Source: Flavobacterium cheongpyeongense (GTDB taxonomy: Bacteria; Bacteroidota; Bacteroidia; Flavobacteriales; Flavobacteriaceae). Taken from it: a DNA stretch of 64,000 nt. A program made the translations under genes and the position numbers. The DNA is taken from assembly GCF_003202435.1 (NCBI RefSeq), contig NZ_QJHK01000002.1, positions 434,001-498,000 of the forward strand, read 5' to 3'. Position 1 is the stretch's first letter. Each line of letters opens with the position of its first letter. This document shows positions 16,932-25,909 of this stretch, piece by piece. The notes under the pieces were generated by a model that saw nothing but the letters and a program-made list of their open reading frames with translations, did no database searches and was not told the origin of the DNA.

Positions 16932-19622
16932 CTATAATTTTATGGTTAAACTCTTTTTCTGTAAAGGAATTTCATAAGCTCCTCTCTCTTTAGTATAAGG
17001 CAAGGTAATATCTTTATTAATTCTTAAATAAGCATTTGGTGTAAACTCATTCGCAGGATTTAATGTAATGGATACCTCATCTGTTTTTGTGTTATAAGAA
17101 ACTTTTTCAAAAGTACCAGCGTCTAATGTTAACCACAACTGTTTTTGGCTGATGAAAACTTTAGATTTTGCAGCAGTAGTTAATTGTATTTCTACTACAT
17201 CCCCTTTTGTGGTTAGATTACCTCCAAAAGCTAACCAGCCTAAATCATCTTCTTTTGTAATATAAGTAGCGGTATTAACGGCATACCCATAAAATCCGGA
17301 ACCATAATCTCCTGATAAATAATCCATTCGTAATTCTGTTGGATATGAGTGAAATGCTGCCGGTCCAAATCCGTCTTCAGTAATGTTTGAAATTCCTCCT
17401 AAAAGTCCTCCATACCCTACTTTTAGCAAATACAAATCATCTGATTTTTTTCTATACTGTTTTAATACCGGAATAGCATTCAACGAAGACCCATAATGAT
17501 GAATCTGACGTTCTACTCTTGCTAATTTTCCGCCATATAAAAAATCCCAATACCTACGGGCATTTCCATTGTAAGCCCAATGCGGCATAGTTGGCATATA
17601 AGCTAAAATTGCATTTAAAGTAACCTCTGCTTTTTCATCATAACCAAAATAATCAGACCACATATATACTTCTTCCTGACCTGTTGAATCCCATGGCATT
17701 TCACTTCCAAAAGGATATTCTAATGCTCTCCAATGATTGGCCCTGTCTTTCATTTTTGCTTCTAAATTTAAAGCCATATCTGTAAATTTTTCTGTCTTCA
17801 AATCATCCAGAAGGAATAAAAACACAGAACCCTCCATTTGACCAAACTGTGCGTAATAAGGTGCTTGTTCTACCATTGCAATGGAAGTATAATACGCTTG
17901 CTTTAAATACCAATCCCAGGTATTGCTATCTACTAATCCTTTATTATATCTCGCTAATCGGTACATTGTCCAGTAAGCTGCTGCAGCGTGTGGATAATTA
18001 TAAGACCTTCCGGGATCATTTGCCTCTTTAACTTTCCACGCAGCCCAGGAAGAGTAATCAATGTCTTTACTGTATGTTCCTTTTGGTAAAGAATCGGGTT
18101 CATAATAAAATACACTTTTTTTAACACCGTATTTATTTTTGCCTTCATTGTACTGAATATTACCCCAAAGTGTTGTGTTTACAAACTTTTCTAACTTTTT
18201 AATTTCTTCTTTATCAGGCTGAATAAGCTGTTTCATAATAGCCGCTAACCAGCCTCCTGCTCCTCCCTCGTCACTTAATCCGGCAACCCATGCTCTGCTA
18301 TCCTGCGTTAGTTGTTTTTTAGTTTCGTAATCATAACTAATTACCGATGGGTTTCTTTTAAAAATGGGGTCAGGCTGATCAAACCACTGCTCATTCGTTA
18401 AAAAGTGTCCAAAATCTTTAATCACTTCGGTTTCTGGCTTAATAACTTTATAGTTAACCGTTTGTTTCATACCATCCTTATAGGTAACCGTTAATCGGGC
18501 ACGTCCCCATTTTACACCGCTTACAATATATTTTTTTAAACCTTTAGGTGTTCTTCCGTTTTCTTTTATTTCAATTGCTCCTTTAGGCTCCACTTCAAAG
18601 AAACTTACTTCACTTTTGTAATTCAAAAACAATTGCGATTTAACATCCTGTGGAAGCACATACCCCGGAACACTTGTTGCTACAGGAAGATTTTCTGTTA
18701 CAAGCGTATTCTGAATGGCTTCAATTCCTTCAGAAAGCACTAATTTTAAAGAGAAATTTTTAGATTCTTTCGGTTTTAAGATCAATGATGTCGGAACATT
18801 CCATTGTTTTGCATCTTTCCATTCGTTCTCAGCATACGCTTTACTGTATACCATCCATTCATGAAAACCTTCGAAAACGATACTTCTTGGAGTTGGATCG
18901 TCATTTAAAGGACGGTAAGCCTCAAAGTTCATGTTCTCCTTTGGTAAAACTAATAATGCTGGTCCTTCTCCGCTTAATCTTTTTACTTCTAAATAGCCTG
19001 CCCCCATACCAATATACGGATCAAAAAATACATTTTGAGCATGCGTTTCATTGAGTGACTTGCCTTCCAGAATATTATTAAAAACCATCGGAATTCCTAA
19101 AGCACCAATCTCAATATTTTTATCTGATTTATTGGTTATCTCAAATCGCAGCACCAATTGACCGCCATCGTTTTCATAATAGCGTTTAATAATTACAGGA
19201 ATATCACCGGGCAATGTATTGGCTAAATCTGCAGCGGCTAAAATTTTATCTGAAGTTGGCAAAGCAGTAATTGCTCTGCGTTTTGCAGCAGTTGAATAAC
19301 TCTTCCAGTCAGATGTGTTAACCTCTCTGATTCTTAAATTGATATCCCCTAAATGATACAAACCGTCTTTGTCTCTAATTTCAAGCCGATCGCCTGGCGT
19401 AAAATCAAAATTCAAATTTTTAACTGGTCTTAAACCTGCAACAGTCTGTGAGGCTTTTACCAACTTTAACTGGAAAGAAGGGGTATTGTATTTTTGATAA
19501 ATCTCTGCAATACCCAAAGTTGGTTCTTTTTTTTCAATCCTCGTCCAATAGTCTTGTGCCTGGATATTGGTAGTTCCTATTACAAATAATAATAAACCAA
19601 TTCTAAAATTTATATTTTTCAT
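16932..19622 (-). CDS. Secreted DUF5695 protein, candidate glycoside hydrolase
   Basis: This 896-residue protein with signal peptide (ends near NIQAQ) matches DUF5695 proteins of Bacteroidetes throughout, for example GDRLEIRDKDGLYHLGDINL and VFFDPYIGMGAGYLEV. The N-terminal 400 residues look beta-rich. The middle part (about 430-750) is aromatic and helical, like an (alpha/alpha)6 glycosidase barrel. Acidic residues such as those in WDSTGQEEVYMW could be catalytic, but I cannot assign them. It lies between GH127 and the cyclodeaminase-family gene in the same operon. A carbohydrate-active role is inferred from fold appearance and context. Confidence 0.75.
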   Translation of the reverse strand: MKNINFRIGLLLFVIGTTNIQAQDYWTRIEKKEPTLGIAEIYQKYNTPSFQLKLVKASQTVAGLRPVKNLNFDFTPGDRLEIRDKDGLYHLGDINLRIREVNTSDWKSYSTAAKRRAITALPTSDKILAAADLANTLPGDIPVIIKRYYENDGGQLVLRFEITNKSDKNIEIGALGIPMVFNNILEGKSLNETHAQNVFFDPYIGMGAGYLEVKRLSGEGPALLVLPKENMNFEAYRPLNDDPTPRSIVFEGFHEWMVYSKAYAENEWKDAKQWNVPTSLILKPKESKNFSLKLVLSEGIEAIQNTLVTENLPVATSVPGYVLPQDVKSQLFLNYKSEVSFFEVEPKGAIEIKENGRTPKGLKKYIVSGVKWGRARLTVTYKDGMKQTVNYKVIKPETEVIKDFGHFLTNEQWFDQPDPIFKRNPSVISYDYETKKQLTQDSRAWVAGLSDEGGAGGWLAAIMKQLIQPDKEEIKKLEKFVNTTLWGNIQYNEGKNKYGVKKSVFYYEPDSLPKGTYSKDIDYSSWAAWKVKEANDPGRSYNYPHAAAAYWTMYRLARYNKGLVDSNTWDWYLKQAYYTSIAMVEQAPYYAQFGQMEGSVFLFLLDDLKTEKFTDMALNLEAKMKDRANHWRALEYPFGSEMPWDSTGQEEVYMWSDYFGYDEKAEVTLNAILAYMPTMPHWAYNGNARRYWDFLYGGKLARVERQIHHYGSSLNAIPVLKQYRKKSDDLYLLKVGYGGLLGGISNITEDGFGPAAFHSYPTELRMDYLSGDYGSGFYGYAVNTATYITKEDDLGWLAFGGNLTTKGDVVEIQLTTAAKSKVFISQKQLWLTLDAGTFEKVSYNTKTDEVSITLNPANEFTPNAYLRINKDITLPYTKERGAYEIPLQKKSLTIKL

Positions 19623-19679
19623 GTTTGCTGTATTTCTGTATTTTCTTTCTATCTAATTTCTATTGAAAACTTCAGGAAG

Positions 19680-22600
19680 TTATTCTAGTGTGACATCCAA
19701 ATAAACCGAATGTCGTCCGTAAGTGTTATAAAAAGGTTTAAATTCAACCCCATCGATAGTAAACTCTAATTTTTCCGGATTTCCTTTTATTGATTTACTT
19801 ATATCCTTCGCATCTAAAGTCACTTTTCTCCATTCTTTGAGAGGACTCACTTCCTGTGCAGCCAGTAAAACAGGGCCATAAAACAAACTGGCAACATTTT
19901 GCTGATCCATTACCGGGTCTAAATAAAACTGAAAAGGCATACGTAACTCGATAGTATCTCCATTTTTCCAATTATTGCTTAACGTAAGGTAACTTCCCGG
20001 TATTGCTTTTGTTTTTACCTCTTTCCCGTTTATTTTTACAAAAAACCCTTTGGTTGCCCAATATGGTACACGCACATTTACGTCAAATTTTCCCTTACCT
20101 TCAATGGTTAACAGTGTATGATCCTCATTAGGAAAAGAAGTCGTTTGTACTATGGTAACATCCTTTTCTTTCCACTTTAAGGTTGATGGAACATAAAGAT
20201 TTACATACAAAGCTTTATTATCTAAACTCTTAAAATAAATCGAATTTTGAAATTTTGTATTACTCTCTAATGCGGTACCATTACAACAAGTGAAACCATT
20301 CATTTTTGCATTCCCAAATTGCTTTACAGAACCTGGCCTTAAGGGTATATGATAGGTATTGGCAGGCGTATTCTCTGCTACAGAAGCCAATATATCGTTA
20401 TACAAACCACGCTCATAATAATCCATTAATTCACCACGCTGTTCATAAAGGAACAAATCGCTGGTTAATTTCAGCATGTTATAGGTAGCGCAAGTTTCAT
20501 TTTGTCCACCTGCAGAAAAACCGTTTTCATAAATTGTTGCCGGCTCAGCAATAAAACATTCTGCATTTGCGGGATTACTTGCTCCGGCAACCCCTCCAAT
20601 ACTGTACATATAATCGTTTGTAGTTTTATACCAAAAATTATCTGCTATACGATAATAATCAGGAATATTAGAGTCCTGATACATTTCAAGAGCTCCAATA
20701 ATCTGAGGTATGTGCTGATTTGCATGCAAACCTCTAAATGTATCTACATTTTTAGCCAGCCCATTTGAATGTTGGGCATCACCATAAAACACTTTGATGT
20801 TATCGAATAACTGCGCAACTTCTAAATATTGTTTGTCATTTGTTATTCTATACAGGCGGGCCATAGCTTCGTTCATACCACCAAATTCACCTGCAATGTA
20901 GGTGTTCCACATTGTAATTAGCGTTTCCGTTGGCAGCTTGGCCATACGGGCATGCACCCAGCTTCCCATGCCTTTGGCTACCTGAAGCGCTTTTTCATTC
21001 CCACTCACTTCATAAATATCCATTAATCCGGCAAGTATTTTATGTAGCGTATAGTAGGGTGCCCAAATTTGCGTTTTCTGTCCGCCGTATTTAGCTCCTT
21101 TTTCTAACATTATGAACTGATCTGGCGGATAAGCGCTTATAAATCCTTTTCCCCAATTCCAGTAATCGGTACGAATCCCTTCTGTACTTAAATCCGAATC
21201 ATATTCTGTTTTACCTAATCCCGGCGGTACCAGCGTTGGATCTGAAACAAAAGATCCTCCAGCCTCTTTTGGCTGACCAGACATTTGTTCTAATTCATAA
21301 AGGGTATTAACCATATACCCCATCTTAGCAGCAAAATTGTCGTGCAAAGCTTTATCATATCCTGTACTGGCATAAGCCTGTGCCAGTGCTGTTAGATAAT
21401 GTCCGGTAGCATGCCCTCGTAACTTGGTATCCTGCGTATCCCAAACACCCAACGACTCTGCTCCTTTTGGCTGTTCTTGCCCAAAAGCATTGCGAAACAT
21501 ATACAGAAAAGAATCTGGATTTGTATTGGCGAGGGTATTGATAAACTTATCACGATTCTCCATAAACTTGGTATTGTGCCCATGAAGATCTGAATTCAAT
21601 GATACCTCATCCAAATTGAAAGTTTCCAGCTTTAACTTTGGCGCAGCAGCTACTTTACCTTCTTTTACAGTAACAAAAGCTTTTGGCTTTAAATCGGTAC
21701 CGGCAACAATTCCGCTTATAGTATATTCTCCGGCTTTTAATACTGAACTATTATCTTTTGGAGCAGGCCAGATCACTTTTACTTCAGGTCCCTGGATTCC
21801 ATTTTTATACACACCCTTGATATAACGTGGTAATCGCGGAAGACTTCCCACTACCGTTTGCACTTTAACATCTGTTACACTCGTCAAATATTGATTATAT
21901 AACTGAGGTGTTGTGACTGGAAATTTCACTAAATCCCCAACAGCAACTTCTGTTTCCTCCTCTTCATAGCCATCATCCAAAGCATTATGATAAATTTTTC
22001 CTATTTGTTTTTCATTTAAAGGAATTCGGTACAATCTGAAATCATGTAATTTCGCATCTAAATAGGAGTCCTCAGTCACAAATGATTTTCCAATATACAG
22101 TTTGTTATTTTTAGTCAGATTGGTATCAAATAATTGTATTAGATCAAGATCCAAATTCTTTATTGTAGCCCCCAATGCTCCATTTACATATGTGCTTACC
22201 GTTTTATGAGGACTATCTATAACCACTGTAATGTAATACCACTTATTAGCTTCCAGTATTGGTGCATTAGCCTGATACTTTTTTCCTGATTGTGTCGTAA
22301 CTGCAGTAGTAAATGCTGTATTATTGGTATCTCCCATTGGTGCAATAAAAAAATTTGATTTAGTGCTTTTTCCAAAATCAAAAAAATGCTGCCCCTTTTT
22401 AACAGAACGCAAATAAATCCATCCTGAAATACTGATTGATTCTTCCTCAATTAATGCATTACCCGGAATGGTAATAAAACCGTTTGACAATGAGAGAACT
22501 TTACCAAATTTCTGATCATCTTCAAAATTCAATTTTGATTCCCCTGTGTTAGCATGAAGGTTGTTTCTTGACCAGTCCTTTATATCTCCATTAAAAACAT

Positions 22601-22727
22601 ACCGTGCAATCAATCCTGTTTCCCCAATACCATCTAAAATCTGATCACCACTTTGTGCCCAAACAACTGCGAAGTTCATAGATCCTAAACTCAATACTGC
22701 ACATAAAAGAAGCTTATGTATTTTCAT
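19680..22727 (-). CDS. GH127 beta-L-arabinofuranosidase-type enzyme with LamG and Ig-like domains
   Basis: The 1015-residue protein has a signal peptide (ends near VVWAQ). Residues 38-250 form a LamG-like module, 260-356 a bacterial Ig-like domain, and 370-1010 the GH127 (formerly DUF1680) catalytic region. The zinc-thiolate catalytic set of the B. longum HypBA1 enzyme is present: Glu744 and Cys746 in NETCATYN, and Cys814-Cys815 in GFTCCNGT. HypBA1 releases L-arabinose from beta-linked arabinosides on hydroxyproline, the glycan of extensins. It is the first gene of the minus-strand operon, divergent from the ECF sigma/SusCD block, and gives the strongest clue to the locus substrate. Confidence 0.9.
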   Translation of the reverse strand: MKIHKLLLCAVLSLGSMNFAVVWAQSGDQILDGIGETGLIARYVFNGDIKDWSRNNLHANTGESKLNFEDDQKFGKVLSLSNGFITIPGNALIEEESISISGWIYLRSVKKGQHFFDFGKSTKSNFFIAPMGDTNNTAFTTAVTTQSGKKYQANAPILEANKWYYITVVIDSPHKTVSTYVNGALGATIKNLDLDLIQLFDTNLTKNNKLYIGKSFVTEDSYLDAKLHDFRLYRIPLNEKQIGKIYHNALDDGYEEEETEVAVGDLVKFPVTTPQLYNQYLTSVTDVKVQTVVGSLPRLPRYIKGVYKNGIQGPEVKVIWPAPKDNSSVLKAGEYTISGIVAGTDLKPKAFVTVKEGKVAAAPKLKLETFNLDEVSLNSDLHGHNTKFMENRDKFINTLANTNPDSFLYMFRNAFGQEQPKGAESLGVWDTQDTKLRGHATGHYLTALAQAYASTGYDKALHDNFAAKMGYMVNTLYELEQMSGQPKEAGGSFVSDPTLVPPGLGKTEYDSDLSTEGIRTDYWNWGKGFISAYPPDQFIMLEKGAKYGGQKTQIWAPYYTLHKILAGLMDIYEVSGNEKALQVAKGMGSWVHARMAKLPTETLITMWNTYIAGEFGGMNEAMARLYRITNDKQYLEVAQLFDNIKVFYGDAQHSNGLAKNVDTFRGLHANQHIPQIIGALEMYQDSNIPDYYRIADNFWYKTTNDYMYSIGGVAGASNPANAECFIAEPATIYENGFSAGGQNETCATYNMLKLTSDLFLYEQRGELMDYYERGLYNDILASVAENTPANTYHIPLRPGSVKQFGNAKMNGFTCCNGTALESNTKFQNSIYFKSLDNKALYVNLYVPSTLKWKEKDVTIVQTTSFPNEDHTLLTIEGKGKFDVNVRVPYWATKGFFVKINGKEVKTKAIPGSYLTLSNNWKNGDTIELRMPFQFYLDPVMDQQNVASLFYGPVLLAAQEVSPLKEWRKVTLDAKDISKSIKGNPEKLEFTIDGVEFKPFYNTYGRHSVYLDVTLE

Positions 22728-23850
22728 ATTTTTCTAAATTTAAATTTTAATAAGAAAACAAAACTCAATCATAATTAGAAAACTTTGACTGAAAAAAAGT
22801 GTTATTATTTACTATTTCTTCTTGTTTTGTTAATAGAACTCACATTTGTAAATTTAAGATGATCTACCAAAACTTTTAACCGGAATTTTATCTGATACTG
22901 ATACTAAATTATCCTCTAGTATCCAGAAAACATATGATTGCTGAATAAATGATACAATATTCGATTACTTTTTGAAGATCTCAAAAATATGCGCCTTAAA
23001 TACCGGTTTACAAAATTTTCGCACTCATAGTAAAGGTGATTATGGATAATGTTCATTATGTGACTGAGGAAAGTCCTGGCTTTGAGAAAGAATAATCTAG
23101 ACTAATCAAAAAAAAACCTTTGAATCTTAAAGATCCAAAGGTTATTGTGATGCCCCCCACAGTATCACGAATTTGTAAAATAAATTTTATAATCAAAATT
23201 AAAGCCTGTTTTTATCTTGAGTTTTCCAAGTATGGCTGAATTTATAACCTTTTATTATTGCGGTTACTTATATTGATATAGAACGCATCAATGCCCATTA
23301 TTATTGCTAAAATATTTCATAATTAAAATATAAAAAATTCAATTTAAAAGGTGTTTTGGAGATAAATCGAACTTTAGATGTGACAGAATCAACTTATTTA
23401 TACATAAAAACCTACTTTAAAGTACAGCGTTAAAAAAAGACTCTTCAATTAAAAAGAAACTGATCTACATAAAACCAATCATTATTTACTAAAATTATCT
23501 CCGTTATCCTGAGTAAAGATTTAATATAATGTTCAAAAAACACTTGAAAACCGTTTAAAGTTGTTTTAAGAAATGAGTTATAAACAAACCACCGACATAT
23601 TGTTTTTATAAACAATCCTCAAAAAAACATTCTATTTTTATTTCAAAGATATAGTATCCTTATTTAAAACAAGACTTAACCTACAATACAATAATACTAA
23701 TTTTATTCTTCATTAAATCATACGCAAAATATCAGTACCAATTTTTATGATAACATAATAACTAATGGGTTAAATTATCAAAATGGTATTTTTAAGACAT
23801 ATTTTGGATTAAGCATACAGTTTTGAAAAAAATTAAATAATATTGCTGAA
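22728..23850. other. Long divergent intergenic region between the glycosidase operon and the sigma factor gene
   Basis: About 1.1 kb of AT-rich DNA without a supportable gene. It must hold the promoters of the GH127 operon and of the ECF sigma gene, but I found no clean TAnnTTTG/TTTG pair for either. A short frame near 23036-23096 (MDNVHYVTEESPGFEKE) is too small to call. A terminator-like hairpin at 23108-23143 is listed separately. Confidence 0.5.
23108..23143 (-). terminator. Orphan intrinsic terminator reading on the minus strand
   Basis: Arms 23115-23127 and 23131-23143 pair over 13 positions with one mismatch and a 3-base loop. On the minus strand the hairpin is followed by nine T. No minus-strand gene precedes it. 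The bases just upstream on that strand (23175-23144) look like a worn tRNA 3' end, so the parent gene may have been lost. Confidence 0.6.
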
Positions 23851-23871
23851 TTGAATAAATCATTTTTACAG

Positions 23872-24459
23872 ATGCCTATCAATTCCGGTTTTGACGAAAG
23901 TAAACTTCTTCTTGAGTTGTCTCAGGGAAGCGAACCGGCGTTTACCATTCTATACAACAAATACAAAAATGGTGTTTACGGAACTGCTTTAAAAATAACG
24001 AAATCAAAAATTTTAGCCGAAGAGGTTGTTCAGGATGTTTTTATGAAAATCTGGCAGAATCATGAAAACCTGAACGATATAGCCAATTTCGAAAATTATC
24101 TTTTTATTGTTTCCCGTAATCACATTTTTGACATGATCAAAAAAATAGCAAGGGAAACAGCTTTGCCGATTGCTATTAATTATAAAAATGCAATTACAGA
24201 AGATACTGATACGGCTATTAAAGATGCCCAGTATAATGTCCTTTTAAACCAGATAGTGGAACAACTTCCTCCTCAACAGCAAAAAATTTATAAAATGGCT
24301 AAATGGGAAGGTTTGAGTCATCAAAAAATTGGTGAAGATCTGGGAATTTCTACCGAAACAGTTAAAAAACACATGGCACAGGCATTAAAATTTGTACGCC
24401 ACAGAATTTCTCCTTACATGAATATTTTCATGACAATTCTTTTATTCTTCAAAGCCTGA
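23872..24459 (+). CDS. ECF-type RNA polymerase sigma factor
   Basis: I choose ATG 23872 (195 residues, MPINSGFDESKLLLELSQG); the open frame also has an upstream TTG at 23851. Region 2 is seen in LYNKYKNGVYGTALKITKSK with EEVVQDVFMKIW, and region 4 in LPPQQQKIYKMAKWEGLSHQ followed by GISTETVKKHMAQAL. This is the FecI-like type that works with FecR anti-sigma factors and SusC transducers, both encoded directly downstream. It probably activates the SusCD genes, and perhaps the divergent glycosidase operon, when the substrate reaches SusC. Confidence 0.9.
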   Translation: MPINSGFDESKLLLELSQGSEPAFTILYNKYKNGVYGTALKITKSKILAEEVVQDVFMKIWQNHENLNDIANFENYLFIVSRNHIFDMIKKIARETALPIAINYKNAITEDTDTAIKDAQYNVLLNQIVEQLPPQQQKIYKMAKWEGLSHQKIGEDLGISTETVKKHMAQALKFVRHRISPYMNIFMTILLFFKA

Positions 24460-24683
24460 TTTTAAATCTTTTCTTTCAAAACATCCTTTGGATTGTTTTT
24501 TTACGTTTTTTTTACATTTTTTTTACTTTCGACTACTCCCTCCCTTTTTTTAAATCGTCTTTATAATAAAGATCACCTATTTAGCTGGTTTACCCCAAAA
24601 ATAGAGAGGGTCTTAAAACAAAATACAAACACCCCCAAGTTTACCATTTAAAACTATTATTAACTTATTTAATTTCGAATCGA

Positions 24684-25727
24684 ATGCAAGATAAAATTTT
24701 TGAAGAATTATTTGAAAATTATTTACAAAGGAAACTGTCAGAAGTTGAAGAACAAGAACTGATGCAACTTATCCGAAATGGTGAATATGATGATTTCTTA
24801 AAAGAGAAAATTCATACGATGCTTAAAGAAAAGACCGGATCAGAAGTAATGGATACCGAAGAGAGTGCTTATGTTTTAAGATGCATTTTATCTGAAACAA
24901 AAGATGACAGTGGTGTAATCAGATTAGAAACAGAAAAAAGAAACAGAAAAAAAATTCTTCGTGTAATTTTTGCTGCAGCTAGTATTATCGCTTTGATAGC
25001 TATTGGCAACAGCTTGTTTTTTCAACAAAAAACTTCAATTACTAACCCGGTTGTTGAGCAGGATATAATTACAGAAAACACGTTGGTAGATTTTAGCGGC
25101 AAACAATTGATTCACCTGCCAGACGGAAGTACAGTTCTTTTAAACGATAAAAGTAGCTTAAAATACGATCAAAGTTCTTTTAACAATAAAACCCGTGAAG
25201 TAACCCTTACCGGAGAAGCTTTTTTTGACATTAAAAGAAACGAAACAAAACCTTTTATTGTACATACCGGTAAGGTACAAACAAAAGTTTTAGGTACGGC
25301 ATTCAATATCAATGCACGCAATTCATCTAAAAACATAGAAGTTACAGTGACCCGTGGTAAAGTTCAGGTTGGAGATACAGAAAAAATATATGGCGTAATC
25401 ACTCCTAACCAGCAGATTAAGGTGAACAAAAGCACCTTGGATTTTGAACAGAATAATGTAAGTGCAGCCGTTGTAACCGAATGGAAAAGCAATTACCTGA
25501 TTCTTGACGATATAAATATGGAGGAAGCAGTTGCCTTAATATCTCAGAAATACAAAGTACAAATTGTATTAGCCAATGAAAAAATTAAGAATTGCAGAAT
25601 AACAGCAAGTTTCTTAAACGAAGAAGATCTGAACCATGTTCTAAAAGTAATCTCAAGCGTTACTGAAACAGAATACCGTTACAATAAAACAGGGTCTGTT
25701 ATTTTAGACGGAAAAGGCTGTGAATAA
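24684..25727 (+). CDS. FecR-family anti-sigma factor
   Basis: This 347-residue protein has a cytoplasmic N-terminal part of about 90 residues that would bind the sigma factor. One transmembrane helix follows (about 91-113, ILRVIFAAASIIALIAIGN), then a periplasmic FecR domain (DFSGKQLIHLPDGSTVLLND, then GEAFFDIKRNETKPFIVHTG) and a C-terminal DUF4974-like region (NMEEAVALISQKYKVQIVL). The gap of 224 bases to the sigma gene is long for this pair. It is expected to take the signal from the STN domain of the SusC protein encoded next. Confidence 0.9.
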   Translation: MQDKIFEELFENYLQRKLSEVEEQELMQLIRNGEYDDFLKEKIHTMLKEKTGSEVMDTEESAYVLRCILSETKDDSGVIRLETEKRNRKKILRVIFAAASIIALIAIGNSLFFQQKTSITNPVVEQDIITENTLVDFSGKQLIHLPDGSTVLLNDKSSLKYDQSSFNNKTREVTLTGEAFFDIKRNETKPFIVHTGKVQTKVLGTAFNINARNSSKNIEVTVTRGKVQVGDTEKIYGVITPNQQIKVNKSTLDFEQNNVSAAVVTEWKSNYLILDDINMEEAVALISQKYKVQIVLANEKIKNCRITASFLNEEDLNHVLKVISSVTETEYRYNKTGSVILDGKGCE

Positions 25728-25834
25728 ATATTTATATTAAAAAAAATAGATTGATAGCCAGCTAACCTCCTACTTAGATGGCATCAAATAGTAGTAACCA
25801 AAACCAGTAGTATAAGATTAAAACAAAAAAAAAA

Positions 25835-25858
25835 CCATCCGGCTCCTACACCAGATGG
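25835..25858 (+). promoter_or_regulatory. Hairpin in the 5' leader of the SusC gene
   Basis: CCATCCGG (25835-25842) and CCAGATGG (25851-25858) form an 8-bp stem with one mismatch, 51 bases before the SusC start. CTCCTAC followed by AGATGGC occurs here and once more about 75 bases upstream (25767-25782), an imperfect direct repeat. No T-run follows on the plus strand, so a leader structure or operator fits better than a terminator. Function is unknown. Confidence 0.35.
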
Positions 25859-25909
25859 CTCAGATTTTTAACAATTAAAACCAGTAACCATTAAAAAACA
25901 AGCAAATTT

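Noticed and set aside
23036..23096. Short plus-strand frame MDNVHYVTEESPGFEKE
   Set aside because: Too short, without recognisable ribosome site or family; best left as intergenic.
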